From CAVRUD01 sp963724285 (lineage in GTDB: Bacteria; Chloroflexota; Chloroflexia; Thermomicrobiales; UBA6265): DNA of 64,000 nucleotides. A program made the translations under genes and the position numbers. Every line of letters starts with the position of its first letter. The first letter of the stretch is position 1. The notes beneath the pieces are model-generated. The model was not told the DNA's origin. It did not search any database and saw only the letters and a list, made by a program, of their open reading frames with translations. The stretch lies in assembly GCA_963724285.1 (NCBI GenBank), contig CAVRUD010000023.1:62001-126000 (forward strand), read 5' to 3'. Positions 7,501 to 17,490 of this stretch are shown in pieces.

Positions 7501-8834
7501 GCGGGTGCCCCCGCCGCCACAAGGTAGGGCGTCCTGTCTCCGAGCTCCTTAGTCGCGCGACCGACGCGAGTTCGGGGGTCGCGAAAGATGCGATCGGCAA
7601 CCAGGAGGCCGTCAATCAGGCGGTCGACGTCCGCCTCGGTGTTGTAGACGTAGAAGCTGGCGCGGGTGGTGGCGACGACGCCGAGGGTCGCCATCAGGGG
7701 TTGGGCACAGTGGTGACCGGCGCGGACGGCGACGTTCTCCGCGTCGAGGATGCTGGCGACATCGTGGGGGTGGACGCGCTCCAAAGCAAAGGAAACGACG
7801 CCGCTGCGGTACGCCGGATCCATGGGCCCGTAGACCGTGATGCCAGGTATCTCGCTCAGGCGCTGGAGTGCGTAGCCGACCACCGCTTGCTCGTGGGCCA
7901 AGACGCGGTCCATTCCCAGTCTCGTCAGGTACTGGATCGCCGTAGCGAGGCCGATCGCATCGCCGACGGCAGGAGTGCCGGCCTCGAATTTTGCCGGGAC
8001 CTCGGCCCAGGTCGAGCGCTCTAGACCGACCTTCCGTATCATGCTGCCGCCAACAAGGAAGGGTGGCATAGCCTCCAGCAGGGCGCGCTTGCCGTAGAGC
8101 ACGCCGGAGGCCATTGGGGCAAGCATCTTGTGGCCGGAAAATGCCAAAAAGTCGACGTCGAGCGCCTGGACATCGACCGCCATGTGCGGCACGCCCTGCG
8201 CCCCGTCGACCAGGACCACCGCGCCCGCGGCGTGTGCTTGGCGCGTGATCGCGGCCACGTCGTTAATGGTGCCGAGCGCGTTGCTGACGTGGGTCACGGC
8301 GACCAGCTTCGGCTCGCGCCTCAACAACTCGGCAAACACCGCCATGTCGAGGCGGTGGTCGTCGGTCAGGGGAACGTAGGCGAGCTCGGCTCCCCGTTCC
8401 GCGGCCAGGAGTTGCCAGGGAACGATGTTCGAATGGTGCTCCATCATGCTGAGGACGATCAGGTCCCCCTCGCCGATGTTGGTGCGGCCCCAGGTCTGGG
8501 CGACGAGGTTGATTGCCTCGGTCGTATTGCGCACGAAGATGCACTCTCGGTCGGAGACGGCGTTGATGAAGCTAGCCACGAGGCGGCGCGCCGCCTCGTA
8601 CTCGGCGGTGGCGCGTTCGGAGAGCTGGTAGACGCCGCGATGGACGTTGGCGTTGAGGTGACGGTAGTAGTGGTCGAGCGCGTCGATCACCGAAGCTGGC
8701 TTCTGGGAGCTAGCGGCGCTGTCCAGGTAAACAAACGGCCGACCGTCGTTCGCCGATTGGGCGAGGAGCGGAAAGTCGTTCCGAATGGTGGCGGCGTCCA
8801 GGGATCGGGCGGGGGCGACAACCGCGGAGGACAT
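7497..8834 (-). CDS. sufS: SufS-type cysteine desulfurase
   Basis: A class V aminotransferase-fold enzyme of 445 residues. It removes sulfur from L-cysteine with PLP and passes it to SufU. The PLP lysine is Lys236 (FSGHKMLAP) and the catalytic cysteine is Cys376 in RAGHHCAQP. The LDSAASSQKP start and VDGAQGVPHM cofactor pocket are also typical of SufS. I chose the ATG at 8834 because AGGAGA lies just upstream; an in-frame extension to 8897 lacks conservation. It is the first gene of a sufS-sufU operon, divergent from the broken regulator at 9263. Confidence 0.93.
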   Translation of the reverse strand: MSSAVVAPARSLDAATIRNDFPLLAQSANDGRPFVYLDSAASSQKPASVIDALDHYYRHLNANVHRGVYQLSERATAEYEAARRLVASFINAVSDRECIFVRNTTEAINLVAQTWGRTNIGEGDLIVLSMMEHHSNIVPWQLLAAERGAELAYVPLTDDHRLDMAVFAELLRREPKLVAVTHVSNALGTINDVAAITRQAHAAGAVVLVDGAQGVPHMAVDVQALDVDFLAFSGHKMLAPMASGVLYGKRALLEAMPPFLVGGSMIRKVGLERSTWAEVPAKFEAGTPAVGDAIGLATAIQYLTRLGMDRVLAHEQAVVGYALQRLSEIPGITVYGPMDPAYRSGVVSFALERVHPHDVASILDAENVAVRAGHHCAQPLMATLGVVATTRASFYVYNTEADVDRLIDGLLVADRIFRDPRTRVGRATKELGDRTPYLVAAGAPA

Positions 8835-9262
8835 GGCTCGTCTCCTCATGGTGTGACTGCGTGGTCGCGATGACGATGGGGAACCATCCGGCCGCACCCG
8901 CGGTCGTCGCGGGCCGTACCCCTAGGAGCCGAGGATCGGCCGGCTGGACTACGCCCTGCCCAGGCCTCGCTCAGTTGGGGTGCCGCTAACCGCCGCAGGA
9001 CGCGATGTCGGAATTCGGCCAACCCCGCTCTGATACCGCTTCCGGTTGGACGTCAACCGCTGAGCTGCCTCGCCTGCGTGTCCGTTTCGGTCATATCTGC
9101 AGTGTGCCATCCACGAGCGTGAACACCACGAAGCCGACCCACAGCTTCGCTCACAGCTCTCGGTGGCTAATCTCCCATTCCGAACGCGCTCCGCCGCAGT
9201 GAAGGTGGTACGATCTGGTGATCGCAGTCAGCCAGTCCATCCTGTTGGCAGGGGGGGTTCCT
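8835..9262. promoter_or_regulatory. Divergent control region of sufS and the 9263 regulator
   Basis: A 428-base gap between divergent genes. The most regular element is CGGTTG-N5-CAACCG (9043-9059), a 6+6 inverted repeat that could be an operator. I see no clear promoter boxes, RNA gene or further frame. Confidence 0.35.
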
Positions 9263-11726
9263 ATGGCGATGGCGACCGACGACGAACGGCGGCGCACGTC
9301 GCCGACGGCCTTTGGCCACCGGTTGAAGCGCCTCCGTGCGTCGGAGGGCCTGACCCAGGAGGAACTGGCCGAGCGGGCCGGCGTCAGCGCGCGACTTGTA
9401 AGCGACCTCGAACGCGGCGCGATCCAGCGTCCACGTCGTGACACGGTGCGGATGCTGGCGGACGGACTGCGGCTGACCGGTGCCGAGCGAGACGGGTTCA
9501 CCGCAACTGCCCGCGGGTGGACGGAGGGGGACACTCCCGGCGGGCCGCCGTTGGGAAGAACCGGTCTGCCGCTGCCGCCGACCTCGCTCGTGGGCCGCAG
9601 CCGAGAACTCGCGGCGGCGACCTCGCTCCTTCTCCAGCCAGAGACGCGGCTCCTGACACTAACCGGTCCCGGTGGGGTGGGCAAGACGCGTTTGGCCCTG
9701 GAGGTGGCGCTGCAGGTGATCGATGCCTTCCCGTACGCTGTGCGGTTCATCGATCTGGCGCCTATGAAGGCGTCGGCCCTGGTTCTGCCGTCGATCGCGC
9801 AAGCACTCGGGGTGCGAGAGAGCGGCGAGCGTACCCTCAGGGAGGGCCTGATCTCCTCGTTGCAAGGGCAGCGCCTTCTGGTGGTGCTGGACAACGTCGA
9901 GCACTTGACGGCCGCCGCGCCCGCGCTCGGCGACCTGCTGGCGGCGTGCGATGGACTGACGATCCTGGCCACAAGTCGGCAGCCCCTTCACCTCCGAGCC
10001 GAGCATGAGTACAGCGTCATGCCGTTGGTGCTGCCAGATCTGGAGCGCCACCCGTCGGCCGACGAACTGGCCGATGTCCCCGCGGTCGATCTCTTCGTCC
10101 GCCGGGCGGAAGCGGCAAGACGGTCCTTCGCGCTGACGACGGAGAACGCTCCCATCTTGGCGGAGATCGCCGTACGGCTCGACGGCCTGCCGCTGGCGAT
10201 CGAGCTGGCGGCGGCGCGGGTCAAGGTCTTGCCGCTGGCAGTCTTGCTGGCGCGGTTGGAACACCGGTTGCCGCTCCTGACGGGTGGGGCGCAAGACCTG
10301 CCGACGCGGCAGCAGACGCTTCGGGCGACGCTCGACTGGAGCCACGACCTCCTTGACTCGTGCGAGCAAGCGTTGTTCCGGCGCCTGGCGGTCTTCTCCG
10401 GGGGATTCACCTTGGATGCGGCAGAGGCGGTCTGTGCCCAGGGACCAGGGAACACACCGCCCGTTCCTGACCCTCGATCCCCGGCACGTCAGTTCCTCCG
10501 TCCTCGACGGTATCACCTCTCTCGTCGAGAAGAGCCTGCTGCGCGTGCTCCACCAAGACGACGACGTCCGGTTTGGGATGCTAGAGACTGTACGCGAGTA
10601 CTGCTCGGAGCGGCTGGTCGCAGCCAGCGAAGTCAAGTGGTTCGGGACCGGCACGCGGCTTGGTGCATGGCGTTGGCGGAGCGCGCCGAACCTGAATTGG
10701 TGGGACCGGACCAACAGCACTGGTCCGACCTATTGGACGTGGAACTCGACAATCTTCGGGCCGCCCACGCCTGGTCGATCGAGCAGCGCAGCGCCGCAAT
10801 GGCGTTGCGCCTGGCGAGCGCTGTGCAACGGTTTTGGACGACCCGAGGTCTTCTCGACGAGGGCCGGCGGTGGCTGCAGCAGGCGCTGGGGATCGACGTG
10901 GCGGTTCCGGAGGCGATGCGAGCGAAGGCACTCGTTGTTGCGGCGCTCCTCGCCTACTACCAGGGCGATTACGAGCAGGCGGTATTGCTCGGCGAGGAGG
11001 GATTGGAATGACTTTCGCCTGCTCGGCGACCCGACCGGCATCGGCGCCGCAATCGGTGCGCTTGCCCTCGTGGACGAGGCCAGAGGCAACATTCAGCGAG
11101 CAGAGGTGCTGTATGAAGAGGCCCTGAGCCTCTTCCGTTTGGTCAGCAACCGAAGTCGGACCAGCGGCATCATCAATAATCTCGGACTTCTCGCGTGGCG
11201 GCGGGGCGACTTCGAACGCGCGGCGGCGCTCCACGAAGAGGCATTGGTGCTGAGGCGCGAATTGGGAGATCGAGTCGGCCAGGCGCAATCGCTTTCCAAC
11301 CTCGGGCTCGTCGCCGCCGACACTGGCGACTACGTGCGGGCGGCTGTGTTGGAGGGGGAATCCCTGGAGTTAGAGGTGGAGCTAGGAAACAAACGTGGCC
11401 TCGCGGACAGTTTCGAAAATGTGGCCCTCATAGCCGACGCGATGCGGGAAGACCGACGCTCCGCCGGGCTCTTCGGGGCGGCCGAAGCGCTGCGTATTCG
11501 CCTCGGTTTCCCGGCATTCCCCTTCGACAGCGACACTAACCAGCGCCGCATCGCCAGCCTCCGGGCACGGCTGGGAGAGTCGGCGTTCGCCGCGGCCTGG
11601 GAAGCGGGCCGGGAGATGACCCTGGACGACGCGGTCGCCTTCGCGCTCGAGCGCGGGGGGCAAGACCCGACCGGCGCACCCCAGCCAGAAGGTGGCGACC
11701 GCGGAGTGGCGCGCACGGCACCCTGA
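9263..11726 (+). pseudogene. XRE-STAND ATPase-TPR regulator, broken by three frameshifts
   Basis: The ATG at 9263 follows a G-rich ribosome site. Residues about 15-70 are an XRE/HTH_31 domain (RLKRLRASEGLTQEELAERA). Walker A (GPGGVGKT) is near residue 137 and the Walker B-like strand is LLVVLDNVEH. The STAND hallmark RLDGLPLAIELAAAR and the winged-helix start LDWSHDLLDSCEQALFRR follow. After about 10445 the frame is lost. It resumes one frame over (VSSSVLDGITSLVEKSLL), returns near 10620 (VVRDRHAAWC), and shifts again near 11005 for the TPR repeats. There is no C-terminal LuxR domain, as in the intact relative at 39278. Such proteins are thought to be ATP-gated regulators with a TPR sensor. 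Three breaks suggest decay, but sequence errors cannot be excluded. Confidence 0.8.
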
Positions 11727-12333
11727 ACGCGGGACGTCACATGAGGGTCGTGCCCGTTTGCTGGGCTAAACCCTACATCCACGGCGTCTCGTCGGGACGC
11801 TATGGGATCCTGTTCCGCAGGTGAATACTGCCTCGTTGGTCTTGTTTCGGCAGGGCAGCAGCACCGACGCCCTAAACGCACTATCCGCCACGCGATCCGG
11901 GCGAGCCGGTCGGGGCGGTCCGGTCGGGGTTTGAGTCCTCGGTCGCGACCCCCGATTGAATCGGGGTGCGACGAAGGAAATGCCTTCCCGTTACAAACCC
12001 GGCACAGGAGACCTCAACCGGGTACGTGTCCGCGCATAAAGAGGCGATCCCGCCTTGAGCACGTACGGGACAGAACGCCCACATTCGTTTCAGCCGGGCG
12101 ACCAAGATAGCGTAGGCCTGCGAGCTGAATCGCCATGCTGCCTTTGCCGTCGATCCAAACGTGGTGCAACGGGGATGGGCAGACGGGGTAGTCAATACGG
12201 CGACAGATTCGGCTTCTACCTCGCGTTCCCTATCCAGACGCCCCGGTCACTTATTGTTGAGATCGCGGGTTCGACGGGGGTCGGTTTCGTCGGTCCGCAC
12301 GAGGACCTCATCCTCCCGGCTGGGGCCATTTTT
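11727..12333. other. Intergenic region with one bulged hairpin
   Basis: A 607-base stretch without a convincing gene. An imperfect stem-loop occupies 11942-11972 (GTCGC...GATT / AATC...GCGAC, loop GA) and may be the transcription end of the upstream regulator. The other frames here are short with no codon bias. Confidence 0.4.
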
Positions 12334-12567
12334 ATGGGCGAGCCCGACGACGAAGTGCGGCGCTACGCCGGGCCGAGACAGCGCAATCTTGGCCATGAGC
12401 AGGAACGCGCGATTCGCGCCGCGGCGCGCGGATCGTCATTTCGTGATTTGGCCGCCGAGTACGGCGTGAGCCACCAGACCGTCGCCCGCATCCTGCGCGA
12501 GCACGACGCGCCGGGATACGGGCTCGGCCCTGGTTCCGGCGGCCCACCGGCGACGCTCAGCGACTAG
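12334..12567 (+). CDS. Small resolvase-type helix-turn-helix protein
   Basis: From the ATG at 12334 the frame encodes 77 residues. Residues about 20-58 read QERAIRAAARGSSFRDLAAE and then YGVSHQTVARILREH. This is an HTH_7/Hin-like domain as found at the C-terminus of serine recombinases, but here it stands alone with no catalytic domain. An upstream in-frame extension exists but lacks coding character. The protein at 13603 has the same plan (RNLxxEDQxAIR...S.R.LAA...VS..T). Function is unknown; it may be a DNA-binding relic of a transposon or a small regulator. Confidence 0.5.
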   Translation: MGEPDDEVRRYAGPRQRNLGHEQERAIRAAARGSSFRDLAAEYGVSHQTVARILREHDAPGYGLGPGSGGPPATLSD

Positions 12568-12630
12568 CCCGCGACCGACGCCGAGTCGCCTGAAACGCTC
12601 TCGGCTCTGCGTACGCGCCAAGCCGGGCGA

Positions 12631-13338
12631 TCAGTGCAGGCAGACCGCCAGGCGCGTGCAGCCGCCGCTCACGCCCCCGCCGCAGACCCCCGCCTCGAAC
12701 GGCGGGAGGAACGTCCTCAGGGCGCAGACCGGGTAGATCGGGTCGGTGCAATCCGCGCTGCTGGCGCACGGCTGGTCGCAGTCGATGGTCGCTCCGCCGT
12801 GGCAGCGGTTCCCCGCGGTGGTGGCGATGCAGTAGCAGCCCTGCGGGCAACTCGCCCCCGGCCCGCACTCGTCGACCCGGCACGCGCACGCCGCCGCGTC
12901 GACCCCCGCCGGGCAGTCGGCCTCGGTCAGCGCGCAGCCGCAGGTCAACTCGCCGCCGCAGCCGTCGTCGACCGGGCCGGTGTCGCCCGGTTCGCACAAT
13001 GTCTTCGGCGTGCAGCCGCAGGCGCCGGGCACGCCGCCCCCGCCGCAGGCGTCGTGCGGGCCCGGGCAGGCGTCGCCGGGGCAGCAGTCGAGGTACGGGG
13101 CGTCGCCGTGGGCGAGGTGGGCCTCCCAGGCCGGCTCCGCCACGTCGATCACCTCGTAGGGGCGGGCCGGGTCGCCGGTCGCGTGGCAGAGCGGCCGCTT
13201 GGCCTGCCCGGCCCGGGCGGCCGTTGCGCGCCCTCCCACCGCCACGGCCGCCCCGCCGGCCAGCGCCCGCAGCACCCCGCGCCGGCTGGGCCGCCCCGCC
13301 AGGGCCCTCGTCAGGTCGTCGAACCGGTGTCCATCCAT
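12631..13338 (-). CDS. Tat-exported Cys-rich protein of unknown function
   Basis: The protein has 235 residues from the ATG at 13336-13338; a longer frame to 13617 has no conserved character. Residues about 17-45 (PSRRGVLRALAGGAAVAVGG) form a twin-arginine signal peptide. The mature part carries about 26 cysteines. It begins with LCHATGDPARPYEVIDVAE and then an AHLAHGD motif, a small domain known to me from many secreted bacterial proteins. It continues as CxC and GCxC repeats resembling EGF- or dickkopf-like modules (CGPGASCPQGCYC). Export through Tat implies folding, probably with disulfides or a metal, before or during export. No enzyme motif is seen. The neighbours on both sides are small HTH genes on the opposite strand. 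Confidence 0.7.
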   Translation of the reverse strand: MDGHRFDDLTRALAGRPSRRGVLRALAGGAAVAVGGRATAARAGQAKRPLCHATGDPARPYEVIDVAEPAWEAHLAHGDAPYLDCCPGDACPGPHDACGGGGVPGACGCTPKTLCEPGDTGPVDDGCGGELTCGCALTEADCPAGVDAAACACRVDECGPGASCPQGCYCIATTAGNRCHGGATIDCDQPCASSADCTDPIYPVCALRTFLPPFEAGVCGGGVSGGCTRLAVCLH

Positions 13339-13602
13339 TTCGTCCCTCCCTGGGAGCGCTCGGTCGCGGCCGACCCGGCCGCGGCGGTGGCGGGCGAGGA
13401 CCCGCCCATCCCCACGGTAGAGCGCCGTGCTTACAGAATCCTTGCACTCCGATGCGCCGCCCTCCGCTCCGGCCCGGTCGCGGGACAATCGGCCCCAGCC
13501 GCCCGGTTCGCGAGGCTGCCCCGCAGCCAAGGCAAGCGGCCGCTCCAGATGAGGCGGCGACGGGCCGCATAGGTACCCCAGACCGCGGCGGCGCTCGCGC
13601 GA

Positions 13603-13851
13603 TTGCGTCACGACCACGCCTGGGTGGTGGTCGCGGAATCGCTGGAATGCCGCACGGCTGGGGCATCAGGGCGGGCGACCGAGCAGGTTGATCGGGCACG
13701 CAACCTGACGCCCGAGGACCAGAGCGCAATCCGATCGATGGCGGAAACGTGGTCGCGGAGGAACCTCGCGGCCGACTTCTCGGTCAGCCGCGAGACCATC
13801 CGGTTGGCCCTCCAGAACCAGCAGCGCGAGCGTGGGATCGAGGCGGCCTGA
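13603..13851 (+). CDS. Small HTH protein, relative of the one at 12334
   Basis: A frame of 82 codons beginning with TTG at 13603; the start is uncertain because no good ribosome site is visible. Residues about 30-75 (RARNLTPEDQSAIRSMAETW, then RRNLAADFSVSRETIRLAL) form a homing or resolvase-type helix-turn-helix. It aligns with the 12334 protein over about 45 residues. The two flank the Cys-rich gene in the same orientation. They may be remnants of one duplicated element or bona fide tiny DNA-binding proteins. Confidence 0.45.
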   Translation: MRHDHAWVVVAESLECRTAGASGRATEQVDRARNLTPEDQSAIRSMAETWSRRNLAADFSVSRETIRLALQNQQRERGIEAA

Positions 13852-14036
13852 GGGTTCCGGGCCATGTAAGCCGGCAACGATCGACAGCGCAGCGTGGAAC
13901 GGTGCACACGTCCTAGCCAACTCTGTCATTACCGCGGTCATGTTGTCGCTGTTGCCGACGTAGATCGTGCTTTTGACGACCGCGGGCGAGGCGAAGCTGC
14001 CGTAGCGTGCCCCGAGGCGCCCACGCCCACATCCCG

Positions 14037-16592
14037 TCACGCGAGACCGAGGCGGTGGGCGGCGGCGACGGCGGCGGTTCGGCTGTTAACGCCGAGCTTG
14101 CTGAAGACGCTCGTGAGGTGGGAACCGACCGTGCGGGGGCTGATGTACAGCACCCCGGCGATCTCCCGGTCGGACAGACCGGTCGCCAGCAGGCGGAGGA
14201 TCTCCACCTCGCGGTCGGTCAGGCCGTGCGTCGCGGGCGCCACCCGCTGCGCCACCGGCTGCACCACCGCGGGGTCGGTGCGGATGGCGTCGGCGACGGC
14301 CGTCGCCAGCTCGACCGCCTCACCCAGCGGCAGGGCTTGCCCGGCCGCGACGGCCAGCGCGCCGGGCTCCTCGCCCAGCGCCCGGCGCGCGGTCGCCAAG
14401 GCTGCGGCGCGGCGCGGTTGAAACTGCCAGGAGTCGAGGATGCCGATCGCGCGGCGCAACGCCTCCGCCGCCCCGAAGAGGCGCATAGCCGACTCGTGGC
14501 GCCCGGTCAGGACGGCGAGCTCGGCCAGCGCGGCGAGGCACTCGGCAATGCCGCGCCGCTCCATCCAGGCCCACCGCCGCCCGAGGCTGGCCTGCAGGTA
14601 CGCCGCCGCCTGCGGCAGGTCTCCCCGTTCGCGGGCGACATCCGCGGCGTCCCAAAGCAGCCCCGCCACCACCCTGGCGTTGCCGTCCCCCAGCGACGCC
14701 AGGGCTGCCTCGTAGCTGGCGGTGGCCGTGTCGAGGTCGCCCAGGTGGCGGGCAAGGAGGCCCTGGCGACCGAGGGCAACCGCCTCCCAGAACCGGCGCC
14801 GCCGCGCCCGGCTCAGGGCCAGCGCTTCGTCCACGACCGCCTCCGCCCGGTCCACGTCCCCGACCACCGTCAGCGCCATGGCGAAGTTGGTCAGTCCATT
14901 GAGGAGCCGGTCGACGCCGCCGGCGGCCCGTCCCAAGGCGACCGCCTCCTCGTACCATGCCACCGCCTCGGCATGCTGACCCCGCGTGAAGGCGACGTTC
15001 CCCAAGGCGGCCACCGCCTGGGCAGCCGCGTCCGGGCCGTTCAGCCGGCGGGCGAGCGCGAGGCCCTCCTCGGCCAGCTCCACCGCCCTCGGGTAGTTGC
15101 CCTGGCGGAAGTCCACCATGGCGGCAGCTCCCAGCGCAGCCGCCCGGGCGATCGTCTCGTCGTCTCGCCCAAGGCCGAGCAGGCGCTCCGCCCAGGCACT
15201 GCCCTCGTCCAGGAACCCTTGGGCGTCCCAGAAGCGCCACAGGGCCGCCACGAACCGGTGCCCGAGGGGAGGATCTCCCCGCTCCTCGGCGAACCCCAGC
15301 GCCAGACGCAGGTTGGGGTGCTCCCGGTCCAGCCGGCGCAGCCAACGCACGTGCTCGGGGCCGCCGATCTCGGCGGCGGCCTGCTCGGCCAACTCCAGGC
15401 ACCAGCGGGCATGGCGGCGGCGGACCTCGTCGGCCTCGCCGCCCGCCGCCAGCCGCTCCAGCCCAAAGTGGCGGATCGTCTCCAGCATCCGGTATCGCGG
15501 ATCGCCGTCCGCGTCCTCGCTCCGGGTAAGCAGGCTCTTGTCGAGGAGCGAGGCCACCCCTTCAAAGACGGAGAGGGAGAGGGGGATCGCCCTGGGACGG
15601 AGCAGCGGGGCAGCGGGGCTCTCCCCCCCTCCCCTCAGCCCGCCAGGGCTGTCCCCCCAGGGCGATCGCCCTGTCCCCCTCCGGCGACGGCCTCGGCCGC
15701 GTCCAGGGTGAAGCCGCCGGCGAAGACGGCCAACCGGCGGAAGAGGGTTTGCTCCTCGGCGGAGAGCAGGTCGTGGCTCCAGGCGATCGCGTCGCGCAGC
15801 GTCCGCTGCCGGTCCGGCAGATCGCGCGCCCCGCCCGCGAGCAGGGTGAGCCGGTCGTCGATCCGGCCCAGCAGCGCATTCGGGAGAGAGGTACCGCAGA
15901 CGGGATGCCGCCAGTTCGATCGCCAGCGGCAGGCCGTCGAATCGGGCGCAGATCTCGGCGACCGTCGCCAGATTGGTCCCGTCGAGCGCGAGGTCTGGTC
16001 GGACATCCCCGGCCCGCGCGACGAACAGCGTGACGCCCTCGGCCTCCAGCGGCGGCACTCGGAACTCCTGCTCGCCCGAGAGGCGCAGCAGCTCGCGGCT
16101 GGTCGCCAGGATGGTCAACCCCGGGCAGCTCGCCAGCAGCCCCGCGAGCGCCGGCGCGACCGAGATGACCTGCTCCAGGTTGTCGAGGATCAGCAAGACT
16201 CGCCCGGCCCGTAGCGCGTCGTGGAGGCGGAAGTTCAAGGCGCTCCCGGCGGTGTCGGCGACGCCGAGCGCGTGGCCGATCGTGGGGACGACCAGGGCAG
16301 GATCCTGGATCGCGGCCAGCCCCACGAACGCGATGCCGCCGGCAAAGGCGGCGTCGAGATCCTCCGCCGCCCGGATGGCCAGCCGGGTCTTGCCCACGCC
16401 GCCCGGCCCGGTCAGGGTCAGCAGCCGCACGTCGGGCCGCCGGAGCAACGCCTGGATTGCCGCGGTTTCCTGCTCCCGCCCGACCAGCGAGGTCAGCAGG
16501 GACGGCAGCGGCGCAGCGGGGAACGTCGGGCGGTCCGCTTCGGGTGCCGTCGGCTGGCGCGAATCAGGCTCATCGGCAATCAACCTGAGCAT
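14037..16592 (-). pseudogene. STAND ATPase-TPR-LuxR regulator with two frameshifts
   Basis: I placed the start at the ATG at 16590-16592 (GAGG upstream); the frame upstream of it is non-coding. Walker A (GPGGVGKT) is at residues 62-69. A LLILDNLEQV strand and RFDGLPLAIELAASR follow. Near 15890 the frame shifts: LLGRIDDRLTLLAGGARDLP and the winged helix AIAWSHDLLSAEEQ are in another frame. Near 15650 it shifts back, inside an inserted G/C hairpin block, and VFEGVASLLDKSLL resumes. The C-terminal half is TPR repeats and a canonical LuxR HTH (GLTDREVEILRLLATG, then RTVGSHLTSVFSKLG). Without the breaks it would be about 850 residues. It may still be functional if the indels are errors. The upstream control region is unusually long. 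Confidence 0.8.
15571..15682. repeat. G/C hairpin block inserted in the linker of the regulator gene
   Basis: It contains several short self-complementary units, including GGGCGATCGCCC, CCTGGCGGG and CAGGGCGATCGCCCTG, separated by G5-6/C5-6 runs. It sits between the FTLDAAEAV and LLDKSLL codons of the host gene. A similar block occupies the same protein position at 55601-55769. Confidence 0.6.
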
Positions 16593-17490
16593 GGGGCCGA
16601 CCTCGATATCAGGGATCAGCGCGCTCCCGCGAGTTGATGAGGTCGCGGGTTCACGGCTCCAGGGGAGCGTCGTGGCCCGGTTACTCACCGCACCCGCGTG
16701 CGGGTGTGCCCAATGTATCCCATGCCGTACCGGTCGAGTGACGATCCAGATTTCGAAATTCCTCGGATATCCATCGATCGACACCGAGGCAGGATAGCAA
16801 CTGTTCGGGCGGGAGCCGCCCGGATGCTCGCCGCGATCGTGCCTCGCTTCATCGCCGCGGCAGCCAACGAACCGATGCCCGCCGGTAGCCCGCCCAGTCG
16901 GCCCCCCTCGGCTGGGGCATCCGGACGAGCGGCGCAACAGCACACTCGTCCACGCCGCCTAAAGCGCTCGTCGAAAACCTTGGCCGGTGTCGCCGCTCGC
17001 CTCGGAGAGGCTGCCACTGTGAGCCCGGGCCAACCTTGGGCCAACCTTGGGCCAACCTGGGCCAACCCTGGGCCGTAAGCCCCGGGCGCCAGGGGAAACG
17101 GCGGAGCTCCAAACAACCCGCGATCAATTCCGCAACTTCCATCAGCCGGCTCGCGACCTCGGTGCGCCACGGCGGGGGGACGCCAAGACTGCCCCGTTAA
17201 TCCTTCAACCTCCATCAACCTGGCGTCCGCCGCCGAAGAGTGTTGATACAAGTTCTAAATCGGAAACCACGTATCGGAAACCACGGTGTGATTTTGGCGC
17301 CGTCGTTGGGACGCCGCCCGGGCCCGTTGACGCCGAGCTAGATTCACGAAGCCGGTTAGAGACCGGCTGGAGGGCATTTCGGAACGCGGCCTGGATTCGA
17401 TGGTCCGCCGTTACGTGGGAAGCGGTCGCGGCTGGCACGGAACGACGCGCGATCCAACCGGCCTGAGCCGCCTTCGCGTCGCCCTGCCCT
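16593..17490. promoter_or_regulatory. 898-base intergenic region with tandem repeats
   Basis: It lies between two co-oriented regulators. It contains CACCCGC-GT-GCGGGTG (16691-16706), a perfect 7+7 inverted repeat about 100 bases upstream of the 16592 start. It also has four tandem copies of GGGCCAACCTT, the last two slightly altered (17027-17074), and a 13-base direct repeat ATCGGAAACCACG (17259-17271, 17273-17285). A short frame near 17395 reads MVRRYVGSG, possibly a scrap of the 6030-type protein. No complete gene is seen. Confidence 0.5.

Noticed and set aside
11942..11972. A hairpin reminiscent of a CRISPR repeat
   Set aside because: Only one copy is present, with no spacers or cas genes nearby; it is better read as an intergenic stem-loop.
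13339..13617. N-terminal extension of the Cys-rich Tat protein
   Set aside because: It would bury the twin-arginine signal inside the protein.
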